In this document: positions 33,889-41,224 of the stretch, piece by piece | Position numbering within the stretch: position 1 is the stretch's first letter | Layout of the letters: each line of letters begins with the position of its first letter | NCBI RefSeq assembly: GCF_945952055.1 | Contig: NZ_CAMFHB010000008.1 | Coordinates: forward strand, 1-64,000 | DNA: 64,000 nucleotides | Direction: 5' to 3' | Origin: an uncultured Alsobacter sp. | Lineage (GTDB): Bacteria > Pseudomonadota > Alphaproteobacteria > Rhizobiales > Beijerinckiaceae | Made by a program: the position numbers and the translations under genes | The notes under the pieces: model-generated | Told to the model about the DNA's origin: nothing | The model's database searches: none | Seen by the model: the letters and a program-made list of their open reading frames with translations, nothing else

Positions 33889-34940
33889 GAGCTGCTCCTG
33901 CCCTTGGCGGCGCTCTTGCCGCGGATCGACATGCGGTAGCCGCCGTCGGCCGACATCTCGTGGTCGATGCTGTCGATGGCGTAGGTCTGGTCGAGGGCGG
34001 TGCCGGTGCCGTTGAGCTCCAGGCTCATGCGGGCATCCACGGTGGGATCGCCCGGCATCTCGACCTCGATCGAGATCTCGTGGCGCGTGTTCTCGGAGAG
34101 CCGCTTCTCGGCGATCTTGTCGGCCTGGTCCTGGGTGAGGTTGGGCAGCCGGTACTCGTAGGTGACGCCCTCGCCCTTGCCCTCCAGCTCTTTCTTGGAG
34201 GTGATGGCCTGCTTGGTCTTGTGGTTCCACGACCGGACGTTGACGGTGGCCTTGCCCGAGAGCTTCACGTTGCGGACGTGGCGCAGGCGCAGGAAGTTGC
34301 CGGAGGCGTAGTCGGTCGCCGAAGGCGGCCGGTAGGTGACCCGCAGCGTGCCCTCGGACTTGTCCTCGCCGTCGATCCAGTAGAGCTTTTTGGCCTTGAC
34401 GTACCAGCTCTTGCCCTCGCGGTCGGCGAGGTGCTGCAGGAGCGTGGTCTCGCTCATCTGGTCGGTCAGCTTGGCGAAGTCGCTGCCATAGAGCTTGCCG
34501 GCCTTGCCGGTGCTCGAGGAGCCGCTGGTCACGACCGTGAGGCCATGCCGGCCCGCGATTGTGCGGACGATGTCCTCGGCCTTTTGGTTGAGGAACTTCT
34601 CGTTCGACTTCTTCTCCAGCGCCTCGGCGCCGTTGTCGCGACCCGAGATCTGGAGCGTCCCGCCGGCCCAGTCGAACTCGATCGAGGTCAGCTTGCCGTC
34701 GACGATGGTCTTGCGGTCGGAGCCGTCCGCGGTGAGCCCCATGTCCAGGGTGGCTTCGATTGGCGCGGTGTCCACGAAGTACCCGACCGACAGCCCGGCC
34801 CGGGCCAGCGCCGACATGGGGAGCGTCGCGTTGAAGGTGTCGGAGGACGAGAGCCGGTTCACATGGGCAGAGGCCTGCAGGCAGAGCACCGGGCGCCCGC
34901 CCAGGACGAGCCAGGCGCGCGGATATCGGACCTGGCCCAT
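33885..34940 (-). CDS. Baseplate hub protein, gpD-like
   Basis: 351 residues. Its blocks include RLSSSDTFNATLPM, IVDGKLTSIEFDWAGGTLQISGRDNGAEALEKKSNEKFLNQKAEDIVRTIAGRHGL, and EGKSWYVKAKKLYWI, matching the late control gene D/hub family. The hub carries the spike and closes the tail tube. Translation is coupled to the spike gene. Confidence 0.85.
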   Translation of the reverse strand: MGQVRYPRAWLVLGGRPVLCLQASAHVNRLSSSDTFNATLPMSALARAGLSVGYFVDTAPIEATLDMGLTADGSDRKTIVDGKLTSIEFDWAGGTLQISGRDNGAEALEKKSNEKFLNQKAEDIVRTIAGRHGLTVVTSGSSSTGKAGKLYGSDFAKLTDQMSETTLLQHLADREGKSWYVKAKKLYWIDGEDKSEGTLRVTYRPPSATDYASGNFLRLRHVRNVKLSGKATVNVRSWNHKTKQAITSKKELEGKGEGVTYEYRLPNLTQDQADKIAEKRLSENTRHEISIEVEMPGDPTVDARMSLELNGTGTALDQTYAIDSIDHEMSADGGYRMSIRGKSAAKGRSSS

Positions 34941-34947
34941 GGTGACC

Positions 34948-35163
34948 TCACTGGAAGAGAATGCCGCCGTTGCCGGCGTTGGCGTTGGCCGGCGGGATGC
35001 GCAGGGTGACGGTGCCGGTCAGGAAGGGGTCGGTGAGGCCGTTAAGCCTCGCGATCCGGTTCCACTGCGTGGCATCGCCGAGATACTGCGCGGCGATGGC
35101 GAACAGGGTGCCGCCGGTCACGGTGATGACCGTGTTGACGGCGGCCGTGACGATGTCGGCCAT
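34948..35163 (-). CDS. LysM-like tail protein (gpX-like)
   Basis: 71 residues. Reads as a LysM-like fold: VTVTGGTLFAIAAQYLGDATQWNRIARLNGLTDPFLTGTVTLRIPP, with an initiating Thr-Leu-Phe-Ile pattern and a terminal LRIP. In contractile phages such small proteins (gpX, or LysM domains of gp53-like proteins) join the tube to the hub. It lies 8 bp upstream of the hub gene in transcription order. Confidence 0.8.
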   Translation of the reverse strand: MADIVTAAVNTVITVTGGTLFAIAAQYLGDATQWNRIARLNGLTDPFLTGTVTLRIPPANANAGNGGILFQ

Positions 35164-35171
35164 GGCTCTCC

Positions 35172-35933
35172 TCAGGCGCTGGCGTTGACGAGGTTGGCCT
35201 GCACCCGCCCGAGATAGGAGGCGCAGTCCTGCAGGGCGCTCTGCTGGAGCGTGGCGGAGGCCTGCGCGGACAGGGACGCGGCCAGGGCGGCCGGGTCGAC
35301 GCCGACGTTGTCGACCGTGGCGGCCAGCGTGGCGTCGATCGCATTGGAGGCGGTCGAGGCGATGGCGGCGATCGCCGGCACCGTGTTCGCGATCCCGGTC
35401 AGCGTGGACAGGGACGCGGTCGACAGCGTGCCGGCGGCATCCACGGCGGTCTCGAGCGTGCCCACCGCGGTGGAGAGCGCGGCCGAGCCGGCGGTGGCCA
35501 GCAGGGCGTCAACGCTCGACAGATCGCCCGACACCAGCGCATCGAGGGACGCGCCGATGGCGATGCTGGCCACGCCGGTCGGGTCGGACACGATGTGGCA
35601 CCCGATCCGGTAGGGGATCTGGTAGGCCTTCTCGTAGGTGACCTCGAACGTCGAGATGACGACCTGGAAGTAGAGGCCGCCCCAGGCCAGCGGGATCTGG
35701 GCGCCGGCCTGGCGCAGGCCGTCCAGCAGCCGCGCCCGGGCCATCGCGTCGGGACCGAAGAACAGGCCCGCCCAGCGCGGGTCGGCGTGATCGGAGCCCA
35801 TCGCGTCGACGATGCGCTCGCCCCCGATGAGGCGGTGGGTGGTCAGCATCTGCCGACCACCGAAGTTGATGTTCTCGGGGATCTCGAACGACTTGAAGAC
35901 GACCGGCCCGAGGATGAGGATCGTGTCGGCCAT
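35172..35933 (-). CDS. Baseplate adaptor protein
   Basis: 253 residues. The N-terminal half (FKSFEIPENINFGGRQMLTTHRLIGGERIVDAMGSDHADPRWAGLFFGPDAMARARLLDGLRQAGAQIPLAWGGLYFQVVISTFEVTYEKAYQIPYRI) resembles the beta-rich adaptor domain found upstream of LysM proteins in contractile tails. The second half is a long Ala/Ser-rich helical segment. Its role as a tube-to-hub adaptor is inferred from position and this fold-like pattern. Confidence 0.7.
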   Translation of the reverse strand: MADTILILGPVVFKSFEIPENINFGGRQMLTTHRLIGGERIVDAMGSDHADPRWAGLFFGPDAMARARLLDGLRQAGAQIPLAWGGLYFQVVISTFEVTYEKAYQIPYRIGCHIVSDPTGVASIAIGASLDALVSGDLSSVDALLATAGSAALSTAVGTLETAVDAAGTLSTASLSTLTGIANTVPAIAAIASTASNAIDATLAATVDNVGVDPAALAASLSAQASATLQQSALQDCASYLGRVQANLVNASA

Positions 35934-35943
35934 CGGTCACCCC

Positions 35944-37683
35944 TCAGGAGAAGGCCACGTCGGGATCGGCCCACTGCCGGCGCCGGTCGATGTAGGCGCC
36001 CGACTGCGAGAAGGTCGCGTCCTCCGTGGTGTGCCGCATGACCGCCGAGGCGACCTTGCGGCCATCGATGTGGAGGTTGATGTCGCTGCGCTTCTCGCCG
36101 GCCGCCGGCGGCGGGACCGCGCTCCCCCTGCCCTGCCCACCAGGTGGCGAGCGGGTGTAGCGGTTGCCGCCGTTCTCGATGCCGCCGGAGTTGAACCAGG
36201 ACTTGACGCTGTCGAAGATCGAGGAGATGGCCGCACGGGCACTCTCGGACGCCGCGACAAGGGCCGTCAGGGCGGCCCCCAGCGCCGTAAAGCCCACGAT
36301 CAGCGCGCCTCCAGGGCCGATGACGGCCATGATCGCGCCGCCGATGAGGACGGCGCCGAGCGCGGTCAGGCCGGCGGCCAGGCCGACGAGAGCCACGCCG
36401 ATGATCTTGACCGCTTCCGGATTCGCGATGGCCCACTGCGTGACGCGGTTGATGGCGTCGGTGAGCATGTTCAGCATTTTCACGGCTGGCTCCACGAGTG
36501 GACCGCCGAGCGCGGTCATGAGGTTTTCGATGGCGGAGTGGAACTTGGTCATCGCCGTGTTCGGATCCTGCTTGAGGAACTGATCGGCGGCGTCGAGGCC
36601 CTTGGCGCCCGTGGTGATGCCGGCGTCCTTCTGCAGGCGGGTGTTCTGCAGGGACAAGACCGCCAGCATCCCGGCGGTGTTGCGGTTGCCGGTGATGCCC
36701 GAAAGGATCTCGAGGACCTTGTTGTCGTTGGCCTCGTAGCCCCGGCCGAGCTTCTTCTCGATCGCCTCGCGCAGCGTGGTCTGGGCCCAATCGAGCGGGT
36801 TCGCCATCAGGCCAGAGGTGTTGAAGAGCGCGCCTGGCAGGAAGCCGGTGGGGTCGCCGTGGGCGTTCTTGATGACCTTCTGGTGATCCTCGATCAGGCC
36901 CAGGTCGTCGAGCGCCTCGGTGTTGCGCTTGCCCGACTTGCCCTGCACGAAGGAGCCGTACAGCGACATGAGCGCGGTACCGGACTGCGAGGGCCCGAAC
37001 TCCTGGATGAGCGAGGGCAGGTACTTGGTGTAGAACTGCTCGCTCCAGCCCTGCGAGGCAATGCGGCCGTACTGCGTGGCCTGGACGAAGCCCTGGGGCG
37101 TCACCTTGCCGCCCGACGCGGTGATGGCCCGGGTCATGCCGTCGAAGTAGCGGACGAAGTCTTCGGGCTGCTGGAGGCCCTTGAGCTCGCCGGCGCGAGC
37201 CATCTCGTAGACGGCGTCGCGGGCCTTGTTGCCCGAGCCCTCGGTCACGCCGTTCAGGACGACGCGCATTTTCTCCAGCGGCTCGATGAACTCCATCGCG
37301 TGCTCGGTCGAGCCGAACACCATGCGGACTTCCTTGATGTCCTTGGCCACGTCGGAGACCTTGAGCCCGTACTTGAGGGCCATCTGCCAGGAGGTCTCGG
37401 TCGCCTCGTTGACGTCGCGCTGCGCGATGCCGGCGGCGATCATCTGCTGCTGGACGTGGACCAGCTCCTCGGCCTTCTTGACCATGGCGCCCATGGCCGA
37501 AAGGATGGCGCCACCAGTCAGAATTGCGGCAGCGCCAGCAAGAGCCGCGTGCCACGCCTTGAAACCGCCACTGACGTCAAGTACCTTCTTCTCGACGCCT
37601 AGTAGATCGCGCATGATCGTGCCGAGAACGGGGCTCACCCCGTTCTGCATCGACATCTCTACTGCGACCTTGTAGACCGACAT
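35944..37683 (-). CDS. Tail tape measure protein
   Basis: 579 residues. Long helical N-terminal part (VEKKVLDVSGGFKAWHAALAGAAAILTGGAILSAMGAMVKKAEELV), then a globular region and hydrophobic segments (IIGVALVGLAAGLTALGAVLIGGAIMAVIGPGGALIVGFTALGAALTALVA) that are typical of tape measure proteins. Using the usual 1.5 A per residue rule, the tail would be roughly 85-90 nm. The start has AAGGA upstream and shares its position with an opposing ATG at 37682. Confidence 0.85.
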   Translation of the reverse strand: MSVYKVAVEMSMQNGVSPVLGTIMRDLLGVEKKVLDVSGGFKAWHAALAGAAAILTGGAILSAMGAMVKKAEELVHVQQQMIAAGIAQRDVNEATETSWQMALKYGLKVSDVAKDIKEVRMVFGSTEHAMEFIEPLEKMRVVLNGVTEGSGNKARDAVYEMARAGELKGLQQPEDFVRYFDGMTRAITASGGKVTPQGFVQATQYGRIASQGWSEQFYTKYLPSLIQEFGPSQSGTALMSLYGSFVQGKSGKRNTEALDDLGLIEDHQKVIKNAHGDPTGFLPGALFNTSGLMANPLDWAQTTLREAIEKKLGRGYEANDNKVLEILSGITGNRNTAGMLAVLSLQNTRLQKDAGITTGAKGLDAADQFLKQDPNTAMTKFHSAIENLMTALGGPLVEPAVKMLNMLTDAINRVTQWAIANPEAVKIIGVALVGLAAGLTALGAVLIGGAIMAVIGPGGALIVGFTALGAALTALVAASESARAAISSIFDSVKSWFNSGGIENGGNRYTRSPPGGQGRGSAVPPPAAGEKRSDINLHIDGRKVASAVMRHTTEDATFSQSGAYIDRRRQWADPDVAFS

Positions 37684-37945
37684 GGCTCAATCCTTTCACC
37701 ACGGCGAGCGTCGTGGCCAGTTGTACTACAATGAAGTGACAGGACGCTGGGAGGTCGCGCCCGTGCCACCGCCGCCGGGAAAGCCCCGGCGACCGCGTCC
37801 GACAGTGGAGCCGATGGCCGCGCCCCCCGCGCCTCCCCCACTGCGTCGCAACCCGCTTCACCTGGTGGGCGTCGGGATCGGCATGGTCTGGGTGTTCGTC
37901 GCGGTGTTCGCCGCGACGATCATCGTAGCCGCACAGTTTCGGTGA
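37682..37945 (+). CDS. Antisense small membrane protein within the tail operon (possible moron)
   Basis: 87 residues on the plus strand, against all its neighbours. A tidy pattern supports it: an aromatic motif (GQLYYNEVTGRWEVAP), a Pro-rich linker and one C-terminal membrane helix (LVGVGIGMVWVFVAVFAATIIVAA). The first codons use more A/T at the third position than nearby genes, hinting at separate origin. Its ATG overlaps the tape measure start codon (divergent) and its end overlaps the gp10-like gene by 26 bp. No clear ribosome site is seen, so it may be leaderless. It fills a 236-bp hole between two tail genes, which otherwise would be empty. Confidence 0.55.
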   Translation: MAQSFHHGERRGQLYYNEVTGRWEVAPVPPPPGKPRRPRPTVEPMAAPPAPPPLRRNPLHLVGVGIGMVWVFVAVFAATIIVAAQFR

Positions 37946-38408
37946 TCTTCGAGAACCAGAAGGCCCGGCCCAGCAGCTGCCGGACCGTCGTGGCGCCGAG
38001 CAGCTCCACGATCTCCTTTTCCTTGCGCACCGCGGCGCCGCCCAGGAACGACCGGGGCGGCATGTTCCTGGTGCCCAGCTCCTGGTAGACGGCCACGTCG
38101 TAGTTCGACCCGACCCAGGCCGTGTGGCCCTGCACCGTGTGCTCGATGCTGTCGCGCATCTTGCCGGTCTCGAGCAGCGGCGTGTCGCCGTTCCTCTTGC
38201 GCGCGATCGTGGCCGGTTTCAACGGCGCCCAGGCCGCGAAGGGGCCGGCGGCGCCCTGGTAGTTGCCCAGCTCGGCCTTGGCCTCGGCCTTGACCAGCAG
38301 AGCGGCCTGCTCGAGCGCCGTGTACTGGTCCTTGGGCATGGCGGCGATCGCGCTGCTCAGGAACCCGACGAACTGGGAGATCGAGGAGAAGCTTCGCGTC
38401 TCGCTCAT
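37920..38408 (-). CDS. Phage virion morphogenesis / HK97 gp10-like protein
   Basis: 162 residues. The segment WAPLKPATIARKRNGDTPLLETGKMRDSIEHTVQGHTAWVGSNYDVAVYQELGTRNMPPRSFLGG is the standard gp10/virion morphogenesis (gpG of Mu) pattern. These proteins help to join tail and head or complete the tail. Its ATG overlaps the stop of the frameshifted chaperone reading frame (ATGA), which supports that frame being translated. Confidence 0.8.
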   Translation of the reverse strand: MSETRSFSSISQFVGFLSSAIAAMPKDQYTALEQAALLVKAEAKAELGNYQGAAGPFAAWAPLKPATIARKRNGDTPLLETGKMRDSIEHTVQGHTAWVGSNYDVAVYQELGTRNMPPRSFLGGAAVRKEKEIVELLGATTVRQLLGRAFWFSKITETVRLR

Positions 38409-38946
38409 CGCCTCTCCCTCCAGGTGAGGCTATCCCAGTTGAACTCGGCGCCGTCGAACTCCCCGAAGGTGACGACGGCGGCAAGCCGCCAGGCCGGATC
38501 GGCAGCAAAGGCGACGTCGAAGGGTACGCCGTTCTTCACGAGGTAGAGCGCCTCGCGGAACGACCCGTCGCCTTTCAGTTTTTTGCCTGCTCGATGACCT
38601 GCTCGCGGGTGCTGGCGACCTTCTGCAGGGCTTCGCCGGCGGCCGCCAGGCCCTCGTAGCCGAGCCGCTGGAGCACGGCCTCGATCTCGCGCTCCGTGGA
38701 GGGCGGCGACACCGGCTCCCCGCCGATGGCGATGACCGAGCACGCGGACATCGCCATGTTCATGGTGGCCTGGTTGGACGAGAACGCGCCCAGCACCTTG
38801 GTGAGGCGATAGAGCTCGACGGGCCCGATCACCTTCACCTTGATGACGCGCCCGTTGGCGTCCGTCGCTTCTGCGACGTTCTGCGCGGCCTTGACGATGA
38901 CCTCCGATGCGGTCTCGCCGGCCTCGCCGATGCGGACCTCGGTCAT
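38405..38946 (-). CDS. Tail assembly chaperone G-T fusion made by -1 frameshift
   Basis: Read from the ATG at 38946, with a -1 slip at A-AAA-AAC (38584-38578) just before the zero-frame stop. The product is 180 residues: the G protein up to IEQAK, then KLKGDGSFREALYLVKNG, FGEFDGAEFNWDSLTWRERR. The extension frame has no start codon of its own at a useful position and ends in an ATGA overlap with the next gene. Lambda G/GT-type proteins work this way to chaperone the tape measure protein. Confidence 0.8.
38575..38946 (-). CDS. Tail assembly chaperone G (short form)
   Basis: 123 residues from the ATG at 38946, which overlaps the tail tube stop. Helical, without enzymatic motifs (ASEVIVKAAQNVAEATDANGRVIKVKVIGPVELYRLTKVLG, EREIEAVLQRLGYEGLAAAGEALQKVASTREQVIEQAKN). 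Its place between the tube and tape measure genes is the fixed position for G proteins. It ends directly after the slippery heptamer. Confidence 0.8.
   Translation of the reverse strand: MTEVRIGEAGETASEVIVKAAQNVAEATDANGRVIKVKVIGPVELYRLTKVLGAFSSNQATMNMAMSACSVIAIGGEPVSPPSTEREIEAVLQRLGYEGLAAAGEALQKVASTREQVIEQAKN
38578..38584 (-). promoter_or_regulatory. Programmed -1 ribosomal frameshift site AAAAAAC
   Basis: On the minus strand the codons GCA AAA AAC TGA contain the X-XXY-YYZ heptamer A AAA AAC in the zero frame, immediately followed by the stop. Slipping back one base continues as AAA CTG AAA GGC. Both the heptamer and the stop placement are typical of tail chaperone genes. Confidence 0.85.
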
Positions 38947-39383
38947 CAGACGACCCTCTTGCGGGTGGAGGCGGCCCAATCGAGCTTCATCTTGACCGAC
39001 GCGTCCGCCTTCCAGCTGCCGGCGTCGGTCAGCTTGAACACGGCCTTGTCGAAGCGATACTGCTTCGTCGTGCCGTCAGGCTCGGTGATGGTCTGGGTGA
39101 TCGAGGCGGCCGCCACGTTGCCGCCGGAGTAGTAGGCCGTCTCCAGGGAGGCGATCCAGTCGTCCAGCACGCCGTCGGCGCGCTCGACCTCCAGCGTGCC
39201 CTCCCAGCCCTGCGGCAGCTCGAGGAAGCGCGGCGGCCCGTCGAGCGGGCGCACGTCGATGCGCTTGGTCATCTGCTTCGCGTCGAAGCCCGTGACCGCG
39301 TTGATCTTGATGATGGCCTGCGAGGTGCCATCGTAGAGGTCGATGCTCGCGTCTGCACCGACCGAGAAGTTGTTGACCGGCAA
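38946..39383 (-). CDS. Tail tube protein
   Basis: 145 residues, beta-rich (SVGADASIDLYDGTSQAIIKINAVTGFDAKQM, QGWEGTLEVERADGVLDDWIASLE, KQYRFDKAVFKLTDAGSWKADASVKMKLDWAA). Follows the sheath gene and precedes the chaperone genes, the invariant position of the tube gene of contractile phages. It forms the inner tube through which DNA passes. Confidence 0.82.
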   Translation of the reverse strand: MPVNNFSVGADASIDLYDGTSQAIIKINAVTGFDAKQMTKRIDVRPLDGPPRFLELPQGWEGTLEVERADGVLDDWIASLETAYYSGGNVAAASITQTITEPDGTTKQYRFDKAVFKLTDAGSWKADASVKMKLDWAASTRKRVV

Positions 39384-39399
39384 GGTCGCCTCCTGAGAC

Positions 39400-39426
39400 G
39401 AAAAAGGCCGGCGCGAAGCCGGCCTT
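39400..39426 (-). terminator. Terminator between sheath and tube genes
   Basis: AAGGCCGGC and GCCGGCCTT arms (39404-39426) with a 5-base loop, then T on the minus strand (39400-39404). It would end or reduce transcription after the sheath gene, so that the downstream tail genes are transcribed by read-through or from another start. Confidence 0.8.
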
Positions 39427-39451
39427 GTCTGGGTTTACTGAAGGGTTCGGG

Positions 39452-40993
39452 TCAGTACGCGGTGTTCAGCGTGGTGGACTGGCGGGAGATTTGGACCGAC
39501 TGGCCACCCTCCAGGTTCACGATGAAATATTCGATGACCGAGAGGTACACGACCTTGACGTCGGCCTGCATGTAGCCGAGCGCCACACGGGTCTGCGGGT
39601 TGTTCGTGGTGTCGAGCACGGTCTGATAGGGCACCGTGCCGTCCGCCGTCCCGATGAGCCCCTGGTCGGCCAGCGCCTGCAGGAAGCTGTCGAGGGTGAT
39701 CTTGGCCCGCCGGCGGGTGTCGGGGGACTGGAGTTCACCGACGTAGATGCCCATGCCGGCGTTGAGCGTGGCCGCGATGTAGTTGGTCATCCGGGTGTAG
39801 TTGTCGCCGTGGATGACCGCGTTGGACGAGGTGTTGCGGCCGAACCGGCACCCGAACACGGCGCCGCGCGGCAGCGGGTTGGTGATGACGTCGATGCCCG
39901 CCTGCGCCAGCGTCTGGAGTTCGGCGCTGGAGTAGTTCTGCGAGGCGATCGACTTCTGGGTGCCCACCACGCCGTAGATCGGCTTGTTGAGCGTCGACTG
40001 GTGCGGGGCCTGGTTGCCCATCAGGCCGACGACGAAGCCCTGCGGCGAGATCAGCCGCTGCACGCCGTTGACCGTGTCGAGGAACATGACCCAATCGCCA
40101 AGCATGAGCTTCATGGCGTAGCTGTCGATGCCGGCCGTCGACTTGACCGAAACCGCGTTGGCGATGGTGTCGCCGGCGGGCCCGGTCGCCACCATGTAGA
40201 TGCCTTCCGACAGGCCGAAGGTGACCTGGGTCGACCAGGTGGTGCTGTCGTCGCAGTCGACCAGGGCCGCGACGGAGATGCCCTGCCCGCGCATCGCGTA
40301 CATGCCCTTGCGGGGCACGGTGTCGAGGCCGACGAGGACCGAGCCGGTGATGGTCGTGGCGCCGTCCGTGCCGCCCGAGAGCGTGTAGGTCGTGGTCGTC
40401 GGCGCCGTCACGCCCGCGCCCGCCGAGGCGGTGACGAGCTTGGAGGGACCGCGCAGCGCCGACTGGCCGCCGTTGATGGCCGCGGCCATGTTCACCCACA
40501 GGGCGTTGCCGGTGCCGGTGATGTTGTCGAAGATCTCACCGACGACGCCCGGCAGCGAGATCGAGACCTTGTACGAGCTGGCGGCCGAGCCGGGCCCGAT
40601 GGACACGGACAGGGTGTTGCCGCGCGTGCCGGTGTACTTGGCGGTCAGCGTGATGCAGCTCGTCTGCACCACGACCGAGGCCGCCACGTCGGTGCCGTCC
40701 GTCACCCGGATGCACCGGAAGCCGATGGCGGCGCCCTGGAGCACCGCCGCGGCGAGCGCGGTGCCCATGTCGTACTTGCGGTTCTGGATCGCGCCGAACT
40801 GCGCCGTGTAGTCGGCGAGGCCGGCGACGATGGCGGGCGAGTTCGTCGGCCCCCAGGTCGCCGTGCCCACCAGGCCCACCACGTTGGTCGGCACGCCGTT
40901 GAGCAGGTAGATGGAGGGGGTGACGATCTGGACGTAGAGATCCGGCGTCACGAGCGCGGTCGTGTTGATCTGACCGCTCTGGGTGATCGGCAT
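39452..40993 (-). CDS. Contractile tail sheath protein
   Basis: 513 residues. N-terminal LVTPDLYVQIVTPSIYLLNGVPTNVVGLVGTATWGPTNSP and IVAGLADYTAQFG are typical of Mu gpL-like sheath proteins. The C-terminal domain (LDSFLQALADQGLIGTADGTVPYQTVLDTTNNPQTRVALGYMQADVKVVYLSVIEYFIVNLEGGQ) is the conserved inner sheath domain. This proves a myovirus tail. Its gene is followed by a terminator, fitting a protein needed in many copies. Confidence 0.88.
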   Translation of the reverse strand: MPITQSGQINTTALVTPDLYVQIVTPSIYLLNGVPTNVVGLVGTATWGPTNSPAIVAGLADYTAQFGAIQNRKYDMGTALAAAVLQGAAIGFRCIRVTDGTDVAASVVVQTSCITLTAKYTGTRGNTLSVSIGPGSAASSYKVSISLPGVVGEIFDNITGTGNALWVNMAAAINGGQSALRGPSKLVTASAGAGVTAPTTTTYTLSGGTDGATTITGSVLVGLDTVPRKGMYAMRGQGISVAALVDCDDSTTWSTQVTFGLSEGIYMVATGPAGDTIANAVSVKSTAGIDSYAMKLMLGDWVMFLDTVNGVQRLISPQGFVVGLMGNQAPHQSTLNKPIYGVVGTQKSIASQNYSSAELQTLAQAGIDVITNPLPRGAVFGCRFGRNTSSNAVIHGDNYTRMTNYIAATLNAGMGIYVGELQSPDTRRRAKITLDSFLQALADQGLIGTADGTVPYQTVLDTTNNPQTRVALGYMQADVKVVYLSVIEYFIVNLEGGQSVQISRQSTTLNTAY

Positions 40994-41019
40994 GGCTGGC
41001 CCTCAAGGGTTGCGGTGGT

Positions 41020-41217
41020 TCAGGACTTGGAGGCCGGCGCAGGGGCCGGTTCCGGGGCCGCCTCGGGCTCGGGAGCAGGCCCCGGGTCCGGTGCAGCGAT
41101 GGGCGTGACGAACGCCGCCTGCGGGCCGCCCAGATAGGCAGCGACGCTGTCGGCGTCCGTGATGTGATCGCCCACCTGGTAGTGGGCGAACGGCGAGATC
41201 ACGACGAGGTGTCGCAT
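41020..41217 (-). CDS. Small virion-associated hypothetical protein
   Basis: 65 residues from the ATG at 41217. Starts MRHLVVISPFAHYQVGDHITDADSVAAYLG, then a Pro/Ala/Glu-rich tail. Proteins of this kind occur between head-tail genes in many phages, where the first part resembles small connector-associated proteins. No function assigned. Confidence 0.6.
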   Translation of the reverse strand: MRHLVVISPFAHYQVGDHITDADSVAAYLGGPQAAFVTPIAAPDPGPAPEPEAAPEPAPAPASKS

Positions 41218-41224
41218 GGCTTCC

